Source of the DNA: Mesorhizobium sp. L-8-3
GTDB lineage: Bacteria > Pseudomonadota > Alphaproteobacteria > Rhizobiales > Rhizobiaceae
Assembly: GCF_016756615.1 (NCBI RefSeq)
Contig: NZ_AP023262.1
Span: forward strand, 1,734,501 to 1,798,500
DNA: 64,000 nt
Reading direction: 5' to 3'
Both the position numbers and the translations under genes were made by a program. Positions 47,800-55,498 of the stretch are shown here, piece after piece. The number at the start of each line of letters is the position of its first letter. Positions within the stretch are counted from its first letter, which is position 1. The notes beneath the pieces were generated by a model. That model saw only the letters and a program-made list of their open reading frames with translations, had not been told where the DNA came from and made no database searches.

Positions 47800-48504
47800 T
47801 CAAGCCTTGGGCGTGCGGCCTTCCGCGAGCATCAGCAGCCGATGCGGCTCGACCACCGTCACCTTCTGCCGGCCGCTCTTGACCAGTCCCTTTTCCTCCC
47901 ATGCGGCGAGAAGGCGGCTCACCGTGTGCAGCGTCGTCCCCGTCATCTCCGCTATGTCCTGCCGGCTGATCGGGAAGTCGATCAGGAGGCCGTCGTCGGT
48001 CTGTTTCCCGGTCTGCTTCACCAGCTTGAGCAATGCGTGCGCCACGCGCTGGTCCACCTGTTCGGTCGACATCTGGACAACGCGGGCATGAGCATCCTGC
48101 AACCGCTCGCCGACGGTCTTGTACGCATTGGCGATGAAGCTGGGATAGGTGGCGGCGAACTCAGCCCAGAGCTGGCTGGGCCATGCCAGGAGCACGCAGT
48201 CGATCGCGGCAATGGCGTTTGCCGGATAGGTGGTCCGGCCGAGGGCATGGGCGATGCCCATCAACTCGCCGGGGCTTATGTAACGAACGATGACTTCCTG
48301 GCCGTCCGGGGTGATCTTGACAACACGGACATGGCCATCCAGCAGCAGGAAGAAGGAATGCGCCTCCTGCTCGTATTCGAACACGGCCTGGCCTTTCGCG
48401 ACACGCAGCGAACGGGCTTGACCCACCATACGGTCGAGCTCGGCCGGTCCCAGCCCCTGGAACAACGGCATGCCTGATATCAGCGAGCGGTCGAGACGGC
48501 TCAT
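47800..48504 (-). CDS. Crp/Fnr-family regulator of the NnrR/Dnr type
   Basis: About 234 residues: cyclic-nucleotide-binding-like beta barrel (FEYEQEAHSFFLLLDGHVRV, then GELMGIAHALG) and a C-terminal winged helix with ISRQDIAEMTGTTLHTVSRL. The cysteine cluster of true FNR is absent, so it does not carry an oxygen-sensing iron-sulfur cluster; this fits the NnrR/Dnr/NNR group that responds to nitric oxide, probably through heme. Position beside nnrS and the nos genes makes it the probable activator of the TTG-N8-CAA boxes in this region. ATG at 48504. Confidence 0.88.
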   Translation of the reverse strand: MSRLDRSLISGMPLFQGLGPAELDRMVGQARSLRVAKGQAVFEYEQEAHSFFLLLDGHVRVVKITPDGQEVIVRYISPGELMGIAHALGRTTYPANAIAAIDCVLLAWPSQLWAEFAATYPSFIANAYKTVGERLQDAHARVVQMSTEQVDQRVAHALLKLVKQTGKQTDDGLLIDFPISRQDIAEMTGTTLHTVSRLLAAWEEKGLVKSGRQKVTVVEPHRLLMLAEGRTPKA

Positions 48505-48639
48505 ATCGGGAATCCCCAGCTTCCCGAATGTCCGTAACCTCCGCCGCGCCCGATTGCAAAGCAAACGATGTCGCGCGCCGAGCTTGCGCGACGGAGATGC
48601 CTGATACCAGCAGGCGTGGACCACGCGGTCGGACGCTCC

Positions 48640-48662
48640 GCCGGTCGGTCTTGTCGACCGGC
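48640..48662 (-). terminator. hairpin after nnrS
   Basis: GCCGGTCG (48640-48647) pairs with CGACCGGC (48655-48662) around a 7-base loop, starting four bases past the nnrS stop on the minus strand. No T-run is evident. Confidence 0.5.
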
Positions 48663-48666
48663 GATA

Positions 48667-49899
48667 TCAAGCCCGCTTCGTCATCAGTCGGGCAAGAACG
48701 TCCCGGCCCTCGTCTTCCCCGACCCGCAGGCGTGGTCGAAGCAGCATCCCGCCGAAGAGCAGGGCATAACCCAGGAAGGCTAGCGCCCAGGCCGCGCCGG
48801 ACAGGTGCAGCAAGGCCGTCTCTCCGGGATGGAAGGCCGCATATATGCGCAGGACGGCTGCAGCCAAGATAGCAGCAAAGATCGCGCATCCGTCCGCGCC
48901 GGCGCGCAGTTCCCGGCCGGTGTGGCCAAGCGTGGCGCGCACCATGACGCTCAGCGTCATGCATCCGATCGCCCCGACACCCAGGGCATGAAGTCCGGCG
49001 GCGGCCGGCACGGCCTGCGGGAAGATGCTGGCCAGGCCGGTGAGCAAAAGGCCGATCGGAACGAAGGCATAGGACAGATGCAGGACCAGGACGAGCGGAT
49101 CCCTGACGGTGCGGTCGCCTGCCCATCGCGCCAGCCTTGCCGCGTTGATAAGAGCGGCCGCGACCAGCGCCGTCCCTGTGGCGGGGTGATCGGGGACGAC
49201 GGTCCAGGCCGTGAGCGCGAGTGCGGACAGGAGGATCGTCGCGGTATCGAAACGCGAGAAGGGCACCGGCAGACGGCCGGGATTGGCGCGCACGAGCCAG
49301 TTGCGGGTGAAGCTCGGCGTGATGCGCCCGCCGATGATCATGATCAGCAGGACGATGGCGCCGATGGCGAGGCGACGGCTGATATCCGAGACACCGTTGA
49401 AATGGGCCTCGAGATGGAACAGGAGATTGGCGGCGAACAGCACCGAGACCGGCGCCAGGACCTTGAGGTTGCGCCAGTTGCGGCCCGCCGCGATCTCGAC
49501 GGCCGCCGCGCCGGCAACCGCGATCAGGAAGGCGCCGTCGACGGCCATGGCGGCGGTCCAGCCGATCGTGGCCGAAAAGAAGATGGCGAATCGCCCGGCG
49601 AGCCAGAGCAGCACGAGCATAACCAGCGGCGCCCCCTGGACCGGCAGGCGCCCCGTCCAGTTGGGGATGGCTGTGAGGAGGAAGCCGGTTATCACCGCGC
49701 CGGCATAGCCGAACAGCATTTCGTGGATGTGCCAGTCCACCGGAGCGAACAGGCTCGCCGTGTCGACCGTCCCGTAGAACAGCGGCAGCCAGAACAGGAT
49801 CGTGACGCCGGCATAAAGCGCGCCCAGGAGGAAGAAGGGGCGGAAGCCGTAGGAAAGGATTGCCGGATAGTTGCCCGGCCTCGTGCGCGGGATTGCCAT
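48667..49899 (-). CDS. nnrS: NnrS family heme/copper membrane protein
   Basis: About 410 residues with around twelve membrane helices. The family start is clear: AILSYGFRPFFLLGALYAGV, then DWHIHEMLFGYAGAVITGFL with histidines that bind heme in NnrS. The protein protects cells from nitric oxide stress during denitrification and is normally under NnrR/NsrR control. The start is the ATG at 49899 (MAIPRTRPGNYPA); codons further upstream overlap a hairpin. Its gene follows pseudoazurin and precedes the Crp/Fnr gene. Confidence 0.93.
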   Translation of the reverse strand: MAIPRTRPGNYPAILSYGFRPFFLLGALYAGVTILFWLPLFYGTVDTASLFAPVDWHIHEMLFGYAGAVITGFLLTAIPNWTGRLPVQGAPLVMLVLLWLAGRFAIFFSATIGWTAAMAVDGAFLIAVAGAAAVEIAAGRNWRNLKVLAPVSVLFAANLLFHLEAHFNGVSDISRRLAIGAIVLLIMIIGGRITPSFTRNWLVRANPGRLPVPFSRFDTATILLSALALTAWTVVPDHPATGTALVAAALINAARLARWAGDRTVRDPLVLVLHLSYAFVPIGLLLTGLASIFPQAVPAAAGLHALGVGAIGCMTLSVMVRATLGHTGRELRAGADGCAIFAAILAAAVLRIYAAFHPGETALLHLSGAAWALAFLGYALLFGGMLLRPRLRVGEDEGRDVLARLMTKRA

Positions 49900-49946
49900 C
49901 TCAGATGCCCTGGATGCAAGGAGGTTGAAACAGCTGGTGATCAGGG

Positions 49947-49973
49947 CTGCCGGGCGGCATTGCCACCCGGCAG
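49947..49973 (-). terminator. hairpin after pseudoazurin
   Basis: CTGCCGGG (49947-49954) pairs with CCCGGCAG (49966-49973), with an inner GGC/GCC pair. It lies 18 bases past the pseudoazurin stop on the minus strand and would separate it from nnrS. Confidence 0.6.
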
Positions 49974-49990
49974 GGTCGAGCCTGGCGCGC

Positions 49991-50434
49991 TCAACTACCC
50001 GCTGGAACCTTGGCAAGCAGATCGCCAAACACGGCCTTCGCCTTGCCGGGCTGCTTGACCTTCCTGGCTTCTTCCAGGTTCACGGGCTTGCCGGCGACGA
50101 TCAGCGCCACCATGCCCATGCCGTAATGCGGCACGCATTTGACGCCGTAGACGCCTTCCTTGTCGATGGTGATGGTTATGGGCTTGCCGATCTCACCCTT
50201 GAAGGGCTGCGCTCCTTCTGGAAGCATGCCTTTGATGCTTGCAGCATCGTGCCCCTTGTCGGTGGGAACGAAGGTCACCGTGTCGCCCGGGGCGGCTTCG
50301 ATGTATTCCGGCTCGAAGACCATGACGCCACGCTCACCCTTGTTGAGCATCTGGACCTGATGGTCGGCCGCATAGGCGGTGCCGGCCGCCAGCAGGGCGG
50401 CTATTGTCGTCGTGGCGATGAATGCGCGTCTCAT
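49991..50434 (-). CDS. pseudoazurin (blue copper protein)
   Basis: A 147-residue type I copper protein. A Sec signal covers 1-22 (ending GTAYA-AD). The mature sequence DHQVQMLNKGERGVMVFEPE is that of pseudoazurin, and the copper ligands are visible: histidine in DKGHDAAS, then Cys-His-Met in VKCVPHYGMGM. It is a periplasmic electron carrier to NirK and NosZ. The ATG at 50434 (MRRAFIATTT) is right after GGCAAGAAT. The 5' leader contains a 9-bp hairpin (50452-50472), and a TTG-N8-CAA box lies about 70 bases upstream. Confidence 0.95.
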   Translation of the reverse strand: MRRAFIATTTIAALLAAGTAYAADHQVQMLNKGERGVMVFEPEYIEAAPGDTVTFVPTDKGHDAASIKGMLPEGAQPFKGEIGKPITITIDKEGVYGVKCVPHYGMGMVALIVAGKPVNLEEARKVKQPGKAKAVFGDLLAKVPAGS

Positions 50435-50503
50435 ATTCTTGCCTTTCGTTTTGCAACGGCCGAGCCGTTGCATGGCTTTTACCGCCGGTCCCGCCGGTCG
50501 ACT

Positions 50504-50517
50504 TTGAGCCAGCGCAA
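50504..50517. promoter_or_regulatory. NnrR/Dnr-type box upstream of pseudoazurin
   Basis: TTGAGCCAGCGCAA fits TTG-N8-CAA with the CGCAA half-site typical of NnrR targets. It lies 70-83 bases upstream of the pseudoazurin start, in the right place to activate it. Confidence 0.6.
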
Positions 50518-50562
50518 ACTTGTGGTGAATGTCGCCTCGTCGACGCGGGCCTTCGCCCTCAT

Positions 50563-51555
50563 TCAGAACCTGATAGGGGTCAGCCGCCCGTCATGCGACA
50601 AAAGATGTGCCTCGACATCCGCCCTGTCGCGGACAACCGACGTGATGCCGTCCACGTCCATCAGGCTGAAGGCGGTCGACAGCGCGTCGGCAAGCGTCGC
50701 CTCGCCGGCGACGACCGTGACACTCGCGTAGCGCTGCGGCGTCGTGCCGCTGCGCGGATCGATGATGTGGCTGAACCTGCCGCCTTCATCGAAGCGAAAG
50801 CCGAACGGGCTCGACGTCGCGACGGCGCGGTCTTCCACGTCCAGCACGTCGACGACGGTATCCGGGCGCATGGGAACGGCGATGCCGACACGCCAGGGCC
50901 TGCCGCCCGGCGCGGTGCCGATCGCGCGGCTTTCGCCCATATCAACCATGGAGCGCTCGATGCCTGCGGCCCTCAGCATTTCGACCACGCGATCGGTGAC
51001 ATAGCCCTGCGCGATGCCATTGAGCGTCAGCGCCGACCCGGGAACCGGCAGTTCGATCCGGTCCCGAGACCAGGCCAGCCTGTCGAGGCCGACCAGGCCG
51101 AGGCGCTCGCGAACGATCCCGGCGGCCGGTCCGGAAGCGGAAGCGCCCGGTTCGGAGAAGTGGGCTCGATAGGCGTCCCAAAGCGGCTGCACGGTGGGAT
51201 CGAACGCCCCTTGCGTGAGAGCCCAGACCTCGCGGCATGCCTGCAGTATATCAACGAGTTCCGGTGCCGGCGCGACGGCAAACCGCTGCCGGTTGAGAAG
51301 CGTCAGATCGGAATCCTCCCGGTAGAGGCTGAATATCCGCTCCAGCCGTCTGACCTCGGCGACCACCGCATCCACCAGCCTCGACGCCATCCCACGGTCG
51401 CGATGGTGGATCACGAGCGAAGCCTGAGCGCCCATGGCCTGACCCTGCCAGGTCACCGCCTGCGGTGCCGCCATGCCGCGAAACGGAAGCAATGCCATGC
51501 CGGCGGCGGCCGCGCTGATGCCGATGAAGCGGCGGCGTGAGATGCAGGAGTTCAT
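50563..51555 (-). CDS. nosX: NosX, ApbE-family FAD:protein FMN transferase
   Basis: A 330-residue ApbE/NosX protein. The N-terminus has a Tat-type signal (SRRRFIGISAAAAGMALLPF). The ApbE core is visible: GAFDPTVQPLWDAYRAHF, then DMGESRAIGTAPGGRPWRVG and DPRSGTTPQRYASVTVVAGE. It attaches FMN through a phosphoester to a threonine of NosR in the periplasm, which NosR needs to support N2O reduction. GAGAGGATCGCC precedes the ATG. It lies downstream of nosL but 277 bases of repeat and a hairpin separate them. Confidence 0.93.
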   Translation of the reverse strand: MNSCISRRRFIGISAAAAGMALLPFRGMAAPQAVTWQGQAMGAQASLVIHHRDRGMASRLVDAVVAEVRRLERIFSLYREDSDLTLLNRQRFAVAPAPELVDILQACREVWALTQGAFDPTVQPLWDAYRAHFSEPGASASGPAAGIVRERLGLVGLDRLAWSRDRIELPVPGSALTLNGIAQGYVTDRVVEMLRAAGIERSMVDMGESRAIGTAPGGRPWRVGIAVPMRPDTVVDVLDVEDRAVATSSPFGFRFDEGGRFSHIIDPRSGTTPQRYASVTVVAGEATLADALSTAFSLMDVDGITSVVRDRADVEAHLLSHDGRLTPIRF

Positions 51556-51575
51556 GGCGATCCTCTCATACTAGT

Positions 51576-51803
51576 GGCACTGGATGTTGGCACATCCAGT
51601 GGGCGTGGATGCTGACGCATCCACGCGGCCTCAATCGCCGGCGCGGCCCCTCCGGGCCGATTAGAGCGCCGCGCGTCTTTTGGACGCGCAAAGGACGCTC
51701 TAACACTTTGCGTCGGCGCATCGTGCTTTCCGAAAATCGAGGACGATTTTCGGGCCGAAGCGGCGGCTTTCGCGCCAACCGGCGCGGCGCGCGGTCGCGC
51801 GCT
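51576..51803. repeat. composite repeat block between nosL and nosX
   Basis: Two dispersed families meet here: CCTCAATCGCCGGCGCGGCC (also at 16437 and 17570) and GAGCGCCGCGCGTC with TTTCCGAAAATCG and ATTTTCGGGCCG (also at 27580 and 47466). Short direct and inverted motifs such as GGCACTGGATGTTGGCACAT start the block. No gene. Confidence 0.6.
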
Positions 51804-51830
51804 CCAACAGTCGATCTCATCGACTGTTGG
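51804..51830 (-). terminator. repeat-borne hairpin two bases after nosL
   Basis: CCAACAGTCGAT (51804-51815) pairs perfectly with ATCGACTGTTGG (51819-51830), a 12-bp stem with a 3-base loop. It begins two bases past the nosL stop, and is the end of the dispersed repeat; it probably ends or stabilises the nosRZDFYL message. Confidence 0.6.
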
Positions 51831-51832
51831 TA

Positions 51833-52375
51833 TCAATTGACCTCGCCGCCGGCGATCGTGGACACCTCGTCGCCCGCCGCCTGCGGTTCCAATATGTAAT
51901 CGCGGGGGACCTCGTCGAAGCGGACGACCTCGCCGCCATGGTCCCTCGCGAAATCGGCTGCCTTCCGCTCGTCCGAGAAGGGCACCGCCTCGACGGTTCC
52001 CATGCCGCCGATACGGTCGCTGCCGACGACGAAGAAGGCCTGCCTGGCGTCGACCCAGTTGTCTGCCCCCGGGTCCTCCCAACTTGCCGCCCTGGCCATG
52101 TCGGAGACGTATATGGCTCTTATGGCCTTGGGTTCTTCCGGCAAGAGGGTGAAGGCGATTGTGTCGCGGACGGAGGAGAACCAGATCGGCTCGTCATATC
52201 TGGCGAGGATGATCTGGCCTTTCGGCCCGGGATGCTCGATCACGTTCATGCCGCAATAGCGGCCCATCGCATCCTCCGTCATGGCGAATGGCGCCGGCGC
52301 GTTCTCCGTCTCCGGCTCGCATGCGCCGAGCGCAAGCAGCCCGGCCAGCATCATGATGGCAAATCGTGGGATCAC
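51833..52375 (-). CDS. nosL: NosL copper chaperone lipoprotein
   Basis: A 180-residue protein with an N-terminal lipoprotein signal (AIMMLAGLLALGACEPE, lipidated cysteine near residue 20). The NosL core RYCGMNVIEHPGPKGQIILA contains the Cys-Gly-Met copper site; later segments FVVGSDRIGGMGTVEAVPFS fit the family. It delivers Cu(I) to NosDFY/NosZ at the outer face of the membrane. The start is GTG at 52375, five bases after AGGAGGGA, and its first bases overlap the nosY stop (GTGA). Confidence 0.92.
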   Translation of the reverse strand: MIPRFAIMMLAGLLALGACEPETENAPAPFAMTEDAMGRYCGMNVIEHPGPKGQIILARYDEPIWFSSVRDTIAFTLLPEEPKAIRAIYVSDMARAASWEDPGADNWVDARQAFFVVGSDRIGGMGTVEAVPFSDERKAADFARDHGGEVVRFDEVPRDYILEPQAAGDEVSTIAGGEVN

Positions 52376-53199
52376 AGCTCCCTCCTTGAAAAGACGAGCG
52401 CCGCCAGCGCCATCGGCCCGGCAATCCACGCCGCGAGCGCAGCAATCAGTGCGCCCGGCCCCAGCGCGGCATGCTCGACCACGCCTGCCATGCCCGATGC
52501 GGCGGCGATGTCGGCCGAGCCGGTGAGATTGAGAAGCCGGTAGGCGTCGGTGGGATTGAGCAAAAGCAATGCGTCGAGCACGCCACCGGCGACGAAGCGC
52601 CCCTGGTCGGCGACCAGCACGCCGAGCAGCGCCATGTCGTAGATGACGACGAAGACAAGCCAGATGCCGATGGCGATGCCGCCGGCGGTCTCGCGGCTGC
52701 GCACTTGTGCGCTGACCAGGTAGCCGATGGCCACGAAGACGGCGCCGAGCAGGACGGAGGAAGCCGTCATCACCGCGAAGGCATTCCACCCTCCGCCCTC
52801 CGCCCTTCCGGCCGCCAGCAGGGCAAGCGCGGCGAGCCCATAGCCGACACAGGTGGCGAAGGCGAGTATCGCGATATGGCCCAGGAACTTGCCGATGAGC
52901 ACCTGCCGCCGCCCGACCGGATAGCTCAGAAGCAGCGTCATCGTGCCCCGCTCGATCTCGCCGACGATGGCATCGTGGGAGATGAGCAGCGCAATCAGCG
53001 GCACGATGAAGATGGTGAGGCTCGCGAGGCTGATCACCACCACGTCGAGAGCGCCTGCTCCCACGCTGCCGGTGGGTGCGCTGCCAAGGAAGGCGAGGGT
53101 GAGCGCGAGAACGGCCAGCAGCGCCGTGGCGGCGAGCACCCATCGGTTGCGCAGGGCCTCGCGGATCTCCTTGGACGCCAGCAACAGGATCGTCTTCAT
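52372..53199 (-). CDS. nosY: NosY, ABC-type permease for NosZ maturation
   Basis: A 275-residue membrane protein with about six helices: KTILLLASKEIREALRNRWV at the start, HDAIVGEIERGTMTLLLSYP after the second helix, and repeated hydrophobic stretches to the end. This is the ABC-2 permease type found as NosY, which works with the ATPase NosF and periplasmic NosD in assembly of the Cu-S cluster of NosZ. The ATG overlaps the nosF stop (ATGA), and its own stop overlaps nosL. Confidence 0.94.
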   Translation of the reverse strand: MKTILLLASKEIREALRNRWVLAATALLAVLALTLAFLGSAPTGSVGAGALDVVVISLASLTIFIVPLIALLISHDAIVGEIERGTMTLLLSYPVGRRQVLIGKFLGHIAILAFATCVGYGLAALALLAAGRAEGGGWNAFAVMTASSVLLGAVFVAIGYLVSAQVRSRETAGGIAIGIWLVFVVIYDMALLGVLVADQGRFVAGGVLDALLLLNPTDAYRLLNLTGSADIAAASGMAGVVEHAALGPGALIAALAAWIAGPMALAALVFSRREL

Positions 53200-54113
53200 G
53201 TCGACGCTCTCCCCGCGAGGAAATGGGCATAGAGTTCGTCGAGGCCGGGCGGCACCATGTCGAGGTCCTCGAAGGGAGCGTCCGCGCCGGCGGTGCGGCG
53301 CAGGAAGGCGGCCTTGTCCTCCGGCGTGGCGTCGATCTCGACGATGTGGCCGTTGATCTGCCGCAGCCGGGGAGAGGACCCCATCCACGCCCTCAGCCGC
53401 TCTGCGCCGCCGTCCGCCGCCTTCAGGCGGATCCTGGTCGGCAGCCGCGCGATGTGACGCAGTTCGTCGAGCGACCCGTCGGCGATCTTGCGCCCCTCAT
53501 TCAGGATGACGACGCGGCTGGCATTGCCTTCCAGCTCGTTCAACGCGTGGGACGACAGGAGCACGGTTGCTCCCGATGACTGCATCTCGCGCAGGATGCG
53601 GTAGAACTGCTGGCGCAGTTCCGGATCGAGCCCCGTTGTCGGCTCGTCCAGCAGCAGCACCGCCGGCGTGCCGATCATGGCCTGGGCGAGCCCCAGCCGC
53701 TGGCGCATGCCCTTGGAATAGGTGCCGACGCGGCGGTCCGCCGCATGGGAGAGGCCGAGCTGCTCAAGGAGGGCGTCTTCGGCGCGCCTCTTCCCACCCT
53801 TCAGCTGGACGTAGAATCGCAGCACCTCGCGGCCTGTCAGGGCCGGATTGAAGGATACGTTCTCGGGCAGGTATCCGAGGCGACGGCGCACGGCGGCGTC
53901 GCCGGCGGCCGGATCCTCGCCGAGCACAGAGACGGAGCCGGCGCTGGGTCGCGCCAGGCCGAGCATGAGCTTGATCAGCGTGGTCTTGCCGGCGCCGTTG
54001 TGCCCGACGAGCGCGATCACCTCGCCGGGGCCGGCGGAGAAGGAGACGCCGTCCACCGCCTTGAGCCGGCCGAAGTGCCGGCTGACCGATTTCAGTTCGA
54101 CATTGGGGCTCAT
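53196..54113 (-). CDS. nosF: NosF, ABC-type ATPase for NosZ maturation
   Basis: A 305-residue ABC ATPase: Walker A VGHNGAGKTT (about 37-46), signature YSKGMRQRLGLAQAM, Walker B VLLLDEPTTGLDP, H-loop LLSSHALNE. The C-terminal about 80 residues (RIRLKAADGGAERLRAWMGS) are the extra domain typical of NosF. Located on the cytoplasmic side, it drives NosY/NosD. The ATG overlaps the nosD stop (ATGA). Confidence 0.95.
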   Translation of the reverse strand: MSPNVELKSVSRHFGRLKAVDGVSFSAGPGEVIALVGHNGAGKTTLIKLMLGLARPSAGSVSVLGEDPAAGDAAVRRRLGYLPENVSFNPALTGREVLRFYVQLKGGKRRAEDALLEQLGLSHAADRRVGTYSKGMRQRLGLAQAMIGTPAVLLLDEPTTGLDPELRQQFYRILREMQSSGATVLLSSHALNELEGNASRVVILNEGRKIADGSLDELRHIARLPTRIRLKAADGGAERLRAWMGSSPRLRQINGHIVEIDATPEDKAAFLRRTAGADAPFEDLDMVPPGLDELYAHFLAGRAST

Positions 54114-55495
54114 GGCCGCTCCGTTGCCCGCGCGCCGGCGGGCTTCATCAGGGGATGGCTGTCGACCACGCCGCCCGGGAAAACCGCCGGGAAGCGCGCC
54201 TGCGCCCAGCGGATAACCTGCACGGCCGGGCTGTTGACCAGCACCTTCGCCGCCGGCGCCTCCCACAGCACCTTGTCGATCATGTCGTTGGGCCGGTACG
54301 GGTTGTCGGCAATGCCGTCGCCGTCGAGGTCGAAGGCGGGATTGTCGCTCCAGTAGTTGCCGCGGCCGCCGCTCGACCAGTCGAGCGAGCGCGTGCCGAC
54401 ATATTTGACCTGGTTCCGATTGCGGACGAAGGCGTTGCCGCTCATGGCGTTGCCCTCGGAGCCGGCGGTGAAATGCACGCCGATCTCGCAACCTTCGAAG
54501 AGGTTCCCGCTGAAATGGTTCTTGTTGGCGTTGTAGATGAAGACGCATTTTTCCGGCCCGATGCGCATTCCGCGTCGCGCCGGCGCCGGCCGTTCGGCAC
54601 CGCTCGCGGTCGGCAAGTCGGGGTCCCGGACACGCTGTCCATTGCTGGTCCAGCGGCCTGCCGGCTGCGGGCGGCCGCGCACCACATTGCCGCGGATCTC
54701 GGAGCCGTTGGCGTAGTTGAAGAGCAGCCCGTTGTCGCGGTCGCCATCTGACAGGTTGTCGGTCACTTCGAGCCGGCTGGAGTACATGATCGCGTAGCCG
54801 ACGATGTTGCCGAACGAGCTGTTGTCGGCGATCACGCTGTCGTTGGTGTACATGTAGTGGATGGCGAAGCGCAGGTCGCGGAAGACGTTGCCCCTGAATT
54901 CGTTGCGCTTGCTGGAGTTGGCGAATATTCCGTCGCGGCCGAAGCTGATCTCGTTGTCGAGGACCTTCGCGCCGGGCGCGTTCCACACGGAGACGCCGTT
55001 TCCGGACCGGCTCGTGCGCCCGTCGCGCAGGCCTTCGATCCGGTTCTTGCGTGCGATCGCGTCGCGCGCGCCATGCAGATAGATGCCGTAGAGATTGCCT
55101 GATATCGTGTTGTTCTCGATCAGCACGCCCGATGCCGCCTCTGTCGCGAAGACCCCGGCATCCATGGCATCGAGATCCATGCCCGATCCTTCGATGGCAA
55201 GGCCGCGGACGATCGTATCCGCGGCCGCGACGGTGACGACGCTGCCATGACCGCCGCCCTTGAGCACTGCGCCCGGCTCGCCTTCGAGGGTCAGCGGCCT
55301 GGCGATCACCACCGGCCCCGGATGCTCGCCGGCCGCCAGCCTCACCACGTCTCCCGGGGCGGCGGCGTCGACCACCGCCTGCAAGGGTTGCGCGCCGGGC
55401 AGGACGACGATCTCAGCCGCGCCGGCCAGGCGCAGGGGAACGGCGGCGATGAACGCCGCCATTCCCATCGTGGCTATGTCAAGGGGACGGACCAT
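54110..55495 (-). CDS. nosD: NosD, periplasmic copper-binding beta-helix protein
   Basis: A 461-residue protein with a Sec signal (about 1-27, ending LRLAGA) and repeated CASH/parallel beta-helix turns such as GVLIENNTISGNLYGIYLHG, ARKNRIEGL and VLDNEISFGRDGIFANSSKR. This is the NosD structure that receives copper and sulfur species and hands them to NosZ. It starts three bases after the nosZ stop, in the classic nosRZDFYL order. Confidence 0.95.
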   Translation of the reverse strand: MVRPLDIATMGMAAFIAAVPLRLAGAAEIVVLPGAQPLQAVVDAAAPGDVVRLAAGEHPGPVVIARPLTLEGEPGAVLKGGGHGSVVTVAAADTIVRGLAIEGSGMDLDAMDAGVFATEAASGVLIENNTISGNLYGIYLHGARDAIARKNRIEGLRDGRTSRSGNGVSVWNAPGAKVLDNEISFGRDGIFANSSKRNEFRGNVFRDLRFAIHYMYTNDSVIADNSSFGNIVGYAIMYSSRLEVTDNLSDGDRDNGLLFNYANGSEIRGNVVRGRPQPAGRWTSNGQRVRDPDLPTASGAERPAPARRGMRIGPEKCVFIYNANKNHFSGNLFEGCEIGVHFTAGSEGNAMSGNAFVRNRNQVKYVGTRSLDWSSGGRGNYWSDNPAFDLDGDGIADNPYRPNDMIDKVLWEAPAAKVLVNSPAVQVIRWAQARFPAVFPGGVVDSHPLMKPAGARATERP

Positions 55496-55498
55496 GCC

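Noticed and set aside
53196..54986. Long open frame that would extend NosF upstream through nosD
   Set aside because: The ATPase family region starts at 54113, with the usual ATGA overlap; the upstream part is a nosD shadow.
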